Shown here in pieces: positions 1 through 7,716 of a DNA stretch of 28,962 nt. Both the position numbers and the translations under genes were made by a program. This stretch comes from a virus. The DNA is taken from the IMG/VR virus record IMGVR_UViG_3300032093_000630, positions 1-28,962 of that record; one strand, 5' to 3'. Each line of letters starts with the position of its first letter. Position 1 is the stretch's first letter. The notes below the pieces were generated by a model. The model was not told the DNA's origin. It saw only the letters and a program-made list of their open reading frames with translations, and made no database searches.

Positions 1-82
1 GTGAGCATTGATTATCAGCCCAAACTTGTTTGCCATCTGTTTGAACCATTAGTAGTGTATTGTAATACAGAAACTTGCTCAT
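1..82 (-). CDS. Partial hypothetical protein running off the left edge
   Basis: An ATG at 80-82 on the minus strand opens a frame that stays open for 27 codons to the window edge. It begins MSKFLYYNTLLM and continues with polar residues (VQTDGKQVW). It starts 42 bases after the methyltransferase stop, on the same strand, and an AT-rich, A-rich leader precedes it, as is usual for Bacteroidota genes. No domain can be recognised in so short a piece. The main doubt is length: an open frame of 27 codons in AT-rich DNA can occur by chance. The rest of the gene is outside the window. Confidence 0.4.
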   Translation of the reverse strand, partial: MSKFLYYNTLLMVQTDGKQVWADNQCS

Positions 83-124
83 AATCAATGTGTTTTTGTT
101 TGCTTAGTAATAACAATATACGTG

Positions 125-859
125 TTAGGTGCAAGCTATGGCGAAACTCCACTGGTCAGACATTGCCTGTGCTATTCCTGGAAATGTTTTTGACCTTAAC
201 TTGCTCCTTTCTTCTTTTGGCAGTTTCCAAGCATCTGCATACCATTTAGGCATTTTGCAACCGCTTTCAAATTCAACCATTTCACCTTTGCCAACCCAAG
301 TAACATTTTCATCAAACAAATTCGGTGTAGCATTATGGTAAAGCGGTGGCAAATTTTTAAGCCACAAACAAGTCTTTTTGCTTGCTTCATCACCAAACAT
401 ATAAGGCTGTATAATTTGCGTTGGTGGCTTATAAATTTTACTCATAATTCCAACAGGGTTTTCTATTGCTATTCGTGGTATTGGTGCATTTACCATTGCC
501 ATAAAAAAGTCAATACCTTCTTGCTGCCTTCCATCTTTTCGTTTTTGCTCAAACCAAGCTGCACCGGAAACTGCCAAATGGGTGCAAGGTGGAAAAGCAA
601 TCATAGCATCCCAACCATCATTTATAATGTCAAAAACATTTCCTTGATAGTGTTTTGCTTTTGGGTTTCTATTTGGCTGCAAATCACAGCTCCAAGCATC
701 AAAACCATACGCTTCAAACCTACTACGGACTTCATCGCTTTCCTCACAGGCAATGAGAATACGAAAGCCTGCACCTAACATTGCATTGGCAATATTGGGG
801 CTTGACCCTATATTTTCAGCTTGTGTAATTCTATTCATCTTTTGTGCTTGTTTGAACAT
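125..859 (-). CDS. Orphan DNA cytosine methyltransferase-like protein
   Basis: Probable SAM-dependent DNA methyltransferase of the small phage family related to C5-cytosine enzymes. The Rossmann entry is RILIACEESDEV (about residues 33-44), followed by GFDAWSCDLQP. The catalytic-loop-like motif is FPPCTHLAVSG (about 90-100), with Cys in the place of the PCQ nucleophile, and IENP near residue 133 matches the ENV-like motif VI. In phages such enzymes usually protect DNA from host restriction. No restriction gene is adjacent. The start is uncertain: ATG at 857-859 gives 244 residues, but the conserved part begins near residue 32 and a hairpin (791-799 with 806-814) lies in the upstream segment. 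The ATG at 779-781 (218 residues) is therefore equally plausible. The substrate is inferred. Confidence 0.78.
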   Translation of the reverse strand: MFKQAQKMNRITQAENIGSSPNIANAMLGAGFRILIACEESDEVRSRFEAYGFDAWSCDLQPNRNPKAKHYQGNVFDIINDGWDAMIAFPPCTHLAVSGAAWFEQKRKDGRQQEGIDFFMAMVNAPIPRIAIENPVGIMSKIYKPPTQIIQPYMFGDEASKKTCLWLKNLPPLYHNATPNLFDENVTWVGKGEMVEFESGCKMPKWYADAWKLPKEERSKLRSKTFPGIAQAMSDQWSFAIACT

Positions 860-896
860 TTGTAATTCTAATTCCCCAACATCGCCAATGCTTCAA

Positions 897-1206
897 CGTA
901 AGGCAAAATTTGCCATCAGCACTAAGCCATCCCACACGGGGCTACGTTTCTCGTTCCTCGAAACTATCGCCCCTAAATTTTGCCTTACGAGGCGGTTTCA
1001 CCTATGCCGCCCCGTGTAACCTCCGTAAGTTTAAGTTCGTAGCTTCGCTGGCAAACTTCGCCTTACATGGTGTTTGCAAAATGGGGCGTCAAGCGGTGTT
1101 GCTCTCGTGTGTAGGAAAAGGCGGCTTCGCCAAAACTGCCTTTTCTACCCACTTCGCAAACACCCGCCTCGTTACTTCGCACACTCCCAAAACCACACCG
1201 CTTCGC
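897..1206. repeat. Hairpin-dense, GC-richer intergenic block
   Basis: The 384-base gap between methyltransferase and primase (860-1243) holds no convincing gene but several perfect inverted repeats. These are 15 bp at 897-911 with 975-989, 9 bp at 934-942 with 1009-1017, 9 bp at 1069-1077 with 1156-1164, and 9 bp at 1091-1099 with 1195-1203. An inner stem at 1111-1122 with 1138-1148 has one bulge. The hexamer CTTCGC occurs six times (1043, 1056, 1125, 1152, 1175, 1201). Some of the pairs interlock, so they cannot all form in one fold. The block is visibly richer in G+C than its neighbours. Open frames across it have repeat-driven, low-complexity translations and were not called as genes. Confidence 0.7.
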
Positions 1207-1243
1207 AAAACTCCATTCTATCGTGAGGGCAGTAAACATTTGA

Positions 1244-3745
1244 TTAATTACTTAATATCCTAAACTCCACGTGGTTGCCATTCTGCGTATTCCTCCGGCT
1301 TTCATACTTATAACCATATACATCGCAACTGTCCTGCATCGCTTTTTTAAAACGCTTATTACTGTAATCCTTTTTTTCAAAATCATTTTGATTCAAAAAA
1401 GCACTATACTCCGTTCCAAACTGATGCCAGTTAATATGACCGTTACTCATCATGTCAGTAAAATATTCCAAAAACTCATCGCCATAGTTTACTTTGATTT
1501 GCTTCCTTTTCAACCTGTCCGTATGAGGTGGCTGCTTGATACCATTAATCATGTAAATACTGCAACAAAAAAACAAGAAGTTATAAAAGCGATTCCACTC
1601 GTCATTATCCCACTCATCAAACATTAAATGCCCAAAGTAATCAAGTGGTGTATTTGCCGGATTAAAAAACGGTGTAAACTCAAACACCCTACCCCTCCGC
1701 TTTCCATGATTGCCCTTAAGGTTAATCATGTAGTTAGTGCTAAAAATAAATTTTGGGCTGTCTTTGTAGTCTATAAATAACTCGTCTTTATTCTTTTTCT
1801 CAATGGTACTCCCTTCTGTGATTTGACTGTTGAATTTCTCAAAGTCAATACCCTTATCGCAATCCTCAATACTTATCAACTGTGTGTCTAATGTTACACG
1901 TTGTAAGGCAAATGATTTGTCAATTTTAAAGTTCTTTCCATCCAGTTTGACCGTTCTTAATAACTGGCTGATGGCTTTTACAAATATGCCCTTACCTGTT
2001 CCACCGCCATCTTTATCGTTATCCGTTTCCTCTGCCAATATAATTGCATAAGGCTTGGCAGCATCTTTATAGGTATGCAGCAAATAACCTATAATACTCC
2101 AACAATATTTCTTACGCTCATCATCATCACCGCATATCTTATCAATAAAGTTTGCATACTCACATAAGCTGATGTCAAAATCCTGGTCAATCGTTACATC
2201 AAAAGGCACTACCCTATTCTTCCACACCACCCGCTTTAAATCTCCATAAGTCTTTAACTTCACATCATCCCTGCTTATAACCACCACTCCATTTTTGAAG
2301 GGGAAATATTGCTTGTCTTTTTCACTTCTAAGAAAATCGGGGTCAATAGCATCAAAGAACTCAAAGAATGAATCTTGAAAATATGTGCCGCTTCCTTTTA
2401 GCAATACTTCCAGTAAATCATCGGGGGTTACCCCTCCGTCAAAGCTATCCGGCAACCCATTAATATAACTTTTCAGGAACTCTTTAACCTGCTGCGTACT
2501 GCTTTCCTCAATGAACCCATCCTGCAACCTCACCAACTTAAATAAAGTGGATGTCTTGTCATAGAAGTAAATAAAAAAGCCGCCTGTGTCTCTTAAAAAT
2601 CGCATCATCTTATTCCTGTTAATGCTGATGGCTCTGCTTTTCTCATCAATATCCCAAAACGTGCAGATGCGATCACCCCACTGCCGGTCAAGTGTCTCAA
2701 CTATATCCTGTGCCTCTTTGATATTTTTCTGATGGCTCTGCACTACATAGGTAACTAACTCATCACGGCTCATACCATCCTGCTTCCTTTTAAAAACCTC
2801 ACGCTCTAACTTCGCACCAAATGACTGCCGCTTTTCGCCATATCCTTCTGCTGATAATTTACGTGCTGCTTCTTTAAAATCACCGCCACACTCGAGCATG
2901 GCATACACAGCGTAGGGCTTATATGCTTTGTTGGGAAGGAAGCAGCTATTGGTGGTGAACACGCTAAACCAACCGAGCTTCTTATTATAATCTCCCGATG
3001 ACTTACTGTCTGTTGTGCCAGGTCTTTTGAACACCACTTTATCTGCACTCTCCCGCACTACCATCCACCCATGACTTATTAATAACCCGATGACATTGCC
3101 TCTGCTGTTATAATCATCAAAAGGACTTACGCCAAACTCTTTGGTATCTGTTTTGTAAGTAGAGGTAATAGGTTCATCAAACACTTCATTAAATGAACGG
3201 CACACTTCGAGCAGCATCTCCCTTTGATCTACTGTCAATACAGCTAACGTGCCTCTCACCCATTCGTAACCTTTTGTCGGGGATGCTATCACATAACCCG
3301 CCTCGCCTCTTGTCTCTATCACCACCACTTGCTTTAATTGCGGGTTGCTGACTAACTCATCAGCAGTTGCTTTACGCATCGCTAACTTTTGATTGCCTTC
3401 AACAATCTCACAACGGTAAAAAATATGATACCCACCGCTTTTTGTTTTTGCAATCTTGAGGTCATTCCATAACCCCGCTTCCTGTATCTGTGCTGTGAGT
3501 TTATCCCATAGTTCACCGGTGATGTCATTCTTTAAATCTACATCTATCACCTCCAGTCCTCCGCTTACTGCCCCGCACACAATGGCGATGCCTTCAGCTT
3601 TTGGATGCGCCATTTGCTGCTGCAAATCATCATCTGTGATAATCTCGGATTGATATTTTTTCCATTGGAATAAGCTGCGTTTGCTGTTGTCTGTTACAAT
3701 TACGGAAAGCCCGTTTTTTAGATAGTGCCTTGCTTCTTTTATCAT
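1244..3745 (-). CDS. Primase-helicase: prim-pol (AEP) plus SF3 helicase
   Basis: An 833-residue replication protein that should make primers and unwind the phage DNA. The N-terminal third is an archaeo-eukaryotic-type prim-pol domain, with VIDVD near residues 65-69 (metal-binding acids), SGGYHIFY near 104-111 and ETRGEAGYVI near 143-152. The C-terminal half carries a superfamily 3 helicase, with Walker A GGGTGKG near 579-585, Walker B-like LISIEDCDK about 40 residues on, and sensor KFIFSTNY further downstream, followed by a basic KRRGRVFEF segment. A D5_N-like linker probably joins them. The start codon overlaps the stop of the VRR-NUC gene as ATGA (3742-3745), so translation is probably coupled. 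No phage DNA polymerase is seen, so a host polymerase may extend the primers (inference). Confidence 0.92.
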   Translation of the reverse strand: MIKEARHYLKNGLSVIVTDNSKRSLFQWKKYQSEIITDDDLQQQMAHPKAEGIAIVCGAVSGGLEVIDVDLKNDITGELWDKLTAQIQEAGLWNDLKIAKTKSGGYHIFYRCEIVEGNQKLAMRKATADELVSNPQLKQVVVIETRGEAGYVIASPTKGYEWVRGTLAVLTVDQREMLLEVCRSFNEVFDEPITSTYKTDTKEFGVSPFDDYNSRGNVIGLLISHGWMVVRESADKVVFKRPGTTDSKSSGDYNKKLGWFSVFTTNSCFLPNKAYKPYAVYAMLECGGDFKEAARKLSAEGYGEKRQSFGAKLEREVFKRKQDGMSRDELVTYVVQSHQKNIKEAQDIVETLDRQWGDRICTFWDIDEKSRAISINRNKMMRFLRDTGGFFIYFYDKTSTLFKLVRLQDGFIEESSTQQVKEFLKSYINGLPDSFDGGVTPDDLLEVLLKGSGTYFQDSFFEFFDAIDPDFLRSEKDKQYFPFKNGVVVISRDDVKLKTYGDLKRVVWKNRVVPFDVTIDQDFDISLCEYANFIDKICGDDDERKKYCWSIIGYLLHTYKDAAKPYAIILAEETDNDKDGGGTGKGIFVKAISQLLRTVKLDGKNFKIDKSFALQRVTLDTQLISIEDCDKGIDFEKFNSQITEGSTIEKKNKDELFIDYKDSPKFIFSTNYMINLKGNHGKRRGRVFEFTPFFNPANTPLDYFGHLMFDEWDNDEWNRFYNFLFFCCSIYMINGIKQPPHTDRLKRKQIKVNYGDEFLEYFTDMMSNGHINWHQFGTEYSAFLNQNDFEKKDYSNKRFKKAMQDSCDVYGYKYESRRNTQNGNHVEFRILSN

Positions 3746-3996
3746 ACTAAAATTTGGTTCAAATCGTCTATGACGAATACTTGAAATAATTGTTTTCTTA
3801 GCTGTTGAATCCTGTAATCCTGCAACTCACTTGTATGACAGCCTTTTCTTTTCACCTCTATGAATATTGTCTTTCCGTTTTTCAGACACATCAAGTCGGG
3901 GATGCCGTTAGTGTTCGTGCTTATTAGTTTTACCACCACCCATCCGGCTTTCTCAAACTTGCTGATAATCTTTGACTGGAGTTGCGCTTCTGTCAT
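3742..3996 (-). CDS. VRR-NUC domain nuclease
   Basis: An 84-residue single-domain nuclease of the PD-(D/E)XK superfamily, VRR-NUC type. Visible motifs are E3 in the first helix, GIPDL at 31-35 (catalytic D34) and IEVKRKG at 46-52 (catalytic E47 and K49). A helix containing SELQDYRIQQL follows, which fits the conserved Gln region. Phage members of this size commonly sit beside Snf2-type helicases and primases, as here, and probably process branched or recombining DNA. The gene starts inside the helicase gene (overlap 3953-3996) and its stop overlaps the primase start. The three therefore form one translationally coupled unit. Confidence 0.9.
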   Translation of the reverse strand: MTEAQLQSKIISKFEKAGWVVVKLISTNTNGIPDLMCLKNGKTIFIEVKRKGCHTSELQDYRIQQLRKQLFQVFVIDDLNQILV

Positions 3997-5209
3997 TGGT
4001 GAAATAACTTAAAGTGAAGTCTTGCTTTTCTTTTACCACAGCGTATATCTTATGCTCAATACCCCCTTCACTAAATACCCAATACACCTTTGCGGGTTCG
4101 GTTCTGTTAATACTCTGCATCCTTGCTCTTGCTTGCTGATAACTTACACTCGCAAAGTCTATGTTCAGCATCACAAGGGCATCGGCACTGCTTAGATTAA
4201 TACCTTCCCTGCCCGATTGTATCTGTGATACAAATATTTTATTACTGCTGCTGTTGAACAGGTGGGGGTCGGTTGTCAGGCTATCATAGCCGTAAGCCCA
4301 TTGCAGCATATTTAACTCGGATTTAAACTTATAAAATATGGCAATCTTCTTACCTCTGAAATAATCCCTTATAAACTCGGCTTTGCTTTTGTCAAAGCAT
4401 ATCCCTTCGCCATTCTCGCAAATCACCGTTCCGCTATATACCTGGTGGAGTTTGTTCATTAGCTTTACGGCTGTATCAGCTAATACCTCTTCACCGTTTT
4501 TTCCAATAAAGACCTTATCCCTGCGTAATTTTTCCACTAAAAAATAAGTGGATGGCTTCATTCTAATCGTTAATACTTCTTCTTCCACTTCCTGCTTAAA
4601 CCCCGCCTCTTGCTGTGTGTAGCTGATGAACAGATGCTTGGTGTCATCATCTATCTTTTTCTTATTGGCTTTGCTGTAATCATTAATACTTACTCCGTGA
4701 AAATATTTTTTACCTATCGTTACATAGTCGGCTGCCCACTTGTAAAATGTTTTGTACTCTTTAAATGGGCTGAAGCTGCTCACCCATAACTGATGGTACA
4801 ACTGGCTGTAACTCTCGGGGGTTGGTGTGCCGGACAGATATATAATCGGCAATCCCTCACATATCTCTTTTAGTCTTTTGGTTCGTTCTGATGGCTTGGG
4901 GAATGCACCTAATGAGTGCGCTTCGTCTATTATCACTATGTCAGGAGTGCCGGTGTAATTGTGCAGTTGCTCATAATTCAGCACAGATATTGCGCTTTCA
5001 CCTTCTGTCTTGGCATGGTCATCTAATATTGATGAGATTGCTTTTTTCTTTGTTACAAATAAAATATTGGTTGCCCCGTAGTTACGTGCCGTTGCCAGTG
5101 CCGTGAGTGTTTTACCAGTCCTCACTTCCATTGACAGGTAGGCTATTTTACACCACTCTAATAATTTAGCAGCATTGGTTGCAATGTCTATTTGGTAAGG
5201 TCTAAGCAT
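3953..5209 (-). CDS. Snf2-like SF2 DNA helicase / translocase
   Basis: A 418-residue superfamily 2 ATPase of the compact Snf2-like phage type. Helicase motifs in order are a Q-like LRPYQ at 2-6, Walker A EVRTGKT at 28-34, DEAH at 95-98, motif III YLSGTPTP near 125-132, and motif V SGREGINLSSAD. Motif VI is QQARARMQSINR, with the arginines expected to contact ATP. There is no extra nuclease or zinc domain. It is the first gene of the helicase-nuclease-primase unit and overlaps VRR-NUC by 44 bases. A terminator-like hairpin separates it from the ssDNA-binding gene upstream. Probable role: remodelling forks or recombination intermediates during phage replication; polarity cannot be read from the sequence. 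Confidence 0.9.
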   Translation of the reverse strand: MLRPYQIDIATNAAKLLEWCKIAYLSMEVRTGKTLTALATARNYGATNILFVTKKKAISSILDDHAKTEGESAISVLNYEQLHNYTGTPDIVIIDEAHSLGAFPKPSERTKRLKEICEGLPIIYLSGTPTPESYSQLYHQLWVSSFSPFKEYKTFYKWAADYVTIGKKYFHGVSINDYSKANKKKIDDDTKHLFISYTQQEAGFKQEVEEEVLTIRMKPSTYFLVEKLRRDKVFIGKNGEEVLADTAVKLMNKLHQVYSGTVICENGEGICFDKSKAEFIRDYFRGKKIAIFYKFKSELNMLQWAYGYDSLTTDPHLFNSSSNKIFVSQIQSGREGINLSSADALVMLNIDFASVSYQQARARMQSINRTEPAKVYWVFSEGGIEHKIYAVVKEKQDFTLSYFTNDRSATPVKDYQQV

Positions 5210-5217
5210 AGTTTTAT

Positions 5218-5246
5218 AAAAAAGCCCCGATAGTAACCCATCGGGG
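5218..5246 (-). terminator. Intrinsic terminator after the ssDNA-binding gene
   Basis: On the minus strand, a perfect 8-bp stem (GCCCCGAT with ATCGGGGC, at 5239-5246 and 5223-5230) with an 8-base loop is followed directly by five T residues. It lies between the stop of the ssDNA-binding gene (5255) and the start of the helicase gene (5209). It probably lets the binding protein be made in excess of the helicase, nuclease and primase, with partial read-through. Confidence 0.75.
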
Positions 5247-5254
5247 CATAGTGA

Positions 5255-5797
5255 TTAAAAGGGTACGTCATCTTCGTGAACCGCAGCAACTGGTGCTGCC
5301 GCACTTAGCAGCGATAACCAAAATCTCTCAAAGAACTCAAGCTGCTTTGAGTTATCATACACGGTTTTTCCTTTTAACTTTACCGTCTCCAACTGTGGCA
5401 ACTCACCCATATTATCCTTCGTCCATTTCCATTTAAGGGCATGACCCTCTTGATTGACGAAGATGGTGGTCTGTGGTTTGCCTTCCACCTGCTTGCTTGA
5501 TGCTATTAACTTCACCGGCACATCCACATTTGCATTAGCAATACTGTTGGTTAAGCCTCTGAAGTAACCGCTATCGGTACGCACCTGCACTAAGTACTTC
5601 TCATCACCGTCCTGCAATGTGAGCAGCAGCTTACGGAACTTAGTACCTTGATACTCGTCATCCTTAAACTCCACCCCTCTGATGATGCCATCCACCGCAT
5701 CAAATAACTCAATGTCTCCATTTGCGTTTTTACGGGCAAATTTGCCCTGTTTTAAGTTGAGGTAGGTAATCTTCCCACCTGTGTTAGATAAGCCCAT
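5255..5797 (-). CDS. Candidate phage single-stranded DNA-binding protein
   Basis: A 180-residue acidic/polar protein. The centre is beta-rich (GIIRGVEFKDDEYQG, FRKLLLTLQDGDEKYLVQV), and the protein ends in HEDDVPF, which closely resembles the conserved SSB tip DDDIPF that recruits replication partners. The C-terminal linker is short (SAAAPVAAV). Its place between a RecB-like nuclease and a helicase, and the terminator after it, fit an abundant ssDNA-binding protein. The OB fold itself is not evident by eye, so function rests on the tail and context. The start ATG at 5795-5797 lies 18 bases after the nuclease stop. Alternative: another replication accessory protein that borrows the SSB-type tip. 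Confidence 0.65.
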   Translation of the reverse strand: MGLSNTGGKITYLNLKQGKFARKNANGDIELFDAVDGIIRGVEFKDDEYQGTKFRKLLLTLQDGDEKYLVQVRTDSGYFRGLTNSIANANVDVPVKLIASSKQVEGKPQTTIFVNQEGHALKWKWTKDNMGELPQLETVKLKGKTVYDNSKQLEFFERFWLSLLSAAAPVAAVHEDDVPF

Positions 5798-5815
5798 AAT
5801 TAATCGCTGTTGCCT

Positions 5816-6574
5816 TTACACAGCAAGGTTTTTAAATTGGTAACTTAATTGATACGTTGTGCGCTTGGGTTTGGCTGTCTCATTCTCGGCAAGCCATAAT
5901 TGCTGTGTTGCCTTGAATAACTCCCAATCTTTGTCAGTATCTTCTTTGGTGATTAATTGCCACCCAATACCCTGCACCTGACCTTTCTTACCTTCCGTCC
6001 TTGTCTTGGCATTGAGCCATAATATCGCCACCTCATCTATCATGTTGTACCTGTGCATATCGGTGAGCAGTTGCTCATAAGCGGCTAACTGTAACCAGTA
6101 AGAAGCATACACAGCGTTAGAGGTCTTTATGTCCAACAGTATCTTCTTGCCATCCATCTCAATAATCCTGTCCAACGTACCTGCAAAGCCTAACTTCTCG
6201 GACACTATGTTCTGCTCTATCTCTATAATGTCAAACTTGTACCTTGTTCTAAAATCAACATACCGTTCAAACATTGCCCACTCATTTAGCTTATAGGCTA
6301 TGTACCCGTTCTCATCCATCAACTGCACCTCTTCGCCTCTGTCGTAAGCCTCCGTCAGCTTATGCACCACACTCCCCCTGCGCCCCGCTTCATCACGTAT
6401 GGCATCGCTGTCCTCTCCGTTCTTCTTCAGCCACTCATAATAAGCTGCGCCCTTTGGGTATGCTTCCAGTATTGTTGTTACGGATGGCACATAGCCACCG
6501 TTGTCTGTTGCGTAAAACCTGCTGTCCAAAAAAGTCATCTGCTTATTGGGCAGGTCAATGATAAAATTGTTCAT
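5816..6574 (-). CDS. RecB/Cas4-like PD-(D/E)XK exonuclease
   Basis: A 252-residue nuclease of the RecB-like PD-(D/E)XK group, often annotated in phages as exonuclease. The signature residues are all present: H71 in GSVVHKLTEA, D135 in GTLDRI, D148 and K150 in LLDIKTS, and the Q162-x3-Y166 pair in LQLAAY, which defines the RecB branch. No Fe-S cysteine cluster like that of Cas4/AddB is seen. It probably resects DNA ends for recombination together with the ssDNA-binding protein encoded next. Its start lies 20 bases inside the DnaA-like gene (6555-6574), so the two are translationally coupled. Confidence 0.88.
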   Translation of the reverse strand: MNNFIIDLPNKQMTFLDSRFYATDNGGYVPSVTTILEAYPKGAAYYEWLKKNGEDSDAIRDEAGRRGSVVHKLTEAYDRGEEVQLMDENGYIAYKLNEWAMFERYVDFRTRYKFDIIEIEQNIVSEKLGFAGTLDRIIEMDGKKILLDIKTSNAVYASYWLQLAAYEQLLTDMHRYNMIDEVAILWLNAKTRTEGKKGQVQGIGWQLITKEDTDKDWELFKATQQLWLAENETAKPKRTTYQLSYQFKNLAV

Positions 6575-6986
6575 ATTTTCTTGTGATTTTTAGTGGCTCA
6601 ATACCGCATGAATTGTCTTTGCCTCCGGCATACCAATAGATGGAACTGTGGTCTTTGTTGATGTAGGCCATCAACTCACATCGGTTGTACAATATATCCT
6701 TTGTTAATACCATCCGTACAAATAAGCACCTGGCATTGACTATATCTTTGGTTCTTCTTTTGCAGCGCATCTCTTCCAATGAAACACCTGTCTCACGCTC
6801 TACCTGCTGGGCTATTTTGTCAAGGTTAATATCGGGATTGCAGTCCTGCTTGACATACTCTGTCTTGATCTTGGTATTGGTTATCACTACTGGTTGTATC
6901 TTCTTAATCAAATCAATGATTTGACTTTTTAAGTACATAGGCATTATCATTGCCTCTACTTCATTGGCTGCTGAATCTATCGTCAT
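6555..6986 (-). CDS. Stand-alone DnaA domain IV-like DNA-binding protein
   Basis: A 143-residue protein whose residues about 56-118 match the C-terminal DNA-binding domain of the initiator DnaA. It has a helix IAQQVERETGVSLEEM, a basic CKRRTKDIVNAR segment (the KSR-x-IV-x-AR pattern) and the signature loop KDHSSIYW (111-118), equivalent to DHST in DnaA. There is no AAA+ ATPase domain. It is the first gene of the replication operon, which suggests an origin-binding or regulatory role, perhaps bringing the phage primase-helicase to the origin (inference). The N-terminal 50 residues are unrecognised. The start ATG at 6984-6986 follows an AT-rich leader just downstream of a large hairpin. Confidence 0.75.
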   Translation of the reverse strand: MTIDSAANEVEAMIMPMYLKSQIIDLIKKIQPVVITNTKIKTEYVKQDCNPDINLDKIAQQVERETGVSLEEMRCKRRTKDIVNARCLFVRMVLTKDILYNRCELMAYINKDHSSIYWYAGGKDNSCGIEPLKITRKYEQFYH

Positions 6987-7007
6987 AATGTTAATTGTTA
7001 ATTGTTT

Positions 7008-7078
7008 AAAAAAGGGGCGGCTTGTTAGAAACCATTTAGTAACCTTCCAACCGTTTTAATTAAATGATTAACCGCCCC
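7008..7078 (-). terminator. Large terminator-like hairpin before the replication genes
   Basis: Reading the minus strand, GGGGCGG (7078-7072) pairs with CCGCCCC (7020-7014), and the second arm is followed directly by six T residues (7013-7008). Inside the 51-base loop a second inverted repeat pairs 7061-7066 with 7033-7038. The GC clamp plus T run looks like a rho-independent terminator or attenuator with a structured loop. It lies 22 bases upstream of the DnaA-like start. The 187-base gap (6987-7173) also holds a 6-bp inverted repeat, 7116-7121 with 7134-7139. No gene was found there. Confidence 0.5.
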
Positions 7079-7173
7079 AATATTTTTTTAAGCCCTCTGC
7101 TGTTTTTTTAAAGTAGTACCCGATAAGAATAAAGGGTACGTTAACTAAACCTAAACTACTGTATGAGAAAAAT

Positions 7174-7716
7174 TTAATCTTTAAATAGGTTGTAACTCAT
7201 TCCAATTCCGTAGCTGATGAACTTAGGGGAATAAATACCAGTTACATAAAAAGTTCCCCTGTCATAGTAAGCAAAGTGCCATTGACCGCCCACCTGCCAT
7301 GTGTAGTAGTTTTGTTCTTTGTAATCGGTTGACTTCAATACACGAACCCCACCTGCATAAATCAAATACTTATTGTTGCCGTTCTTATTCAATACTACCC
7401 CTGCCCTTGCGTTAAATAGTGCTGGCTGACTTGAATTAATCATTGCCACATAGCCAACAGATGTAAAAAAGTCCCCTACCCTCAAACCTGCCTGTAACTC
7501 CATGCCTAACCTCCCGTTTGTCAAGGTAGGGGCTAACTCCACAAATTGACCATAAGAACTAACTGATAAAACCAACCCAACAACAAAGGCTTTATATTTT
7601 CTCATTTGCTGGCGGTACTTCTTAAACTCCTGTTCAGGTTGAATAACGCCTTTATAGAAGCACCAAATGAATATGGTTATAATTATCGTGGCTAAACCAA
7701 AGATTCCTGTAATCAT
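7174..7716 (-). CDS. Predicted exported beta-barrel-like protein, start ambiguous
   Basis: The frame runs 180 codons from ATG 7714-7716. The first 37 residues form one membrane helix (GLATIIITIFIWCFY) and a charged segment. Residue 38 is Met (ATG 7603-7605) and opens a clear signal peptide, MRKYKAFVVGLVLSVSSYGQ, with a type I cleavage site typical of Bacteroidota. The following roughly 120 residues alternate polar and hydrophobic or aromatic residues and end YGIGMSYNLFKD, as in small outer-membrane beta-barrels. Either the long form is membrane-anchored, or the exported 143-residue form is made from M38, perhaps nested within it. Overlap with the upstream gene is ATGA. An envelope role such as superinfection exclusion is a guess; no family was recognised. 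Confidence 0.65.
   Translation of the reverse strand: MITGIFGLATIIITIFIWCFYKGVIQPEQEFKKYRQQMRKYKAFVVGLVLSVSSYGQFVELAPTLTNGRLGMELQAGLRVGDFFTSVGYVAMINSSQPALFNARAGVVLNKNGNNKYLIYAGGVRVLKSTDYKEQNYYTWQVGGQWHFAYYDRGTFYVTGIYSPKFISYGIGMSYNLFKD

Noticed and set aside
124-779. GTTAGGT at 124-130 and ACCTAAC at 773-779, fitting integron attC R-box consensus, flank most of the methyltransferase gene as an inverted repeat
   Set aside because: Neither box has a partner R box at attC distance with the internal L boxes, and both lie in coding sequence. Probably chance, so no cassette was called.
910-1263. Plus-strand open frame of 117 codons across the hairpin-dense block
   Set aside because: The translation is repeat-driven, with no domain-like composition, and runs against the local gene direction.
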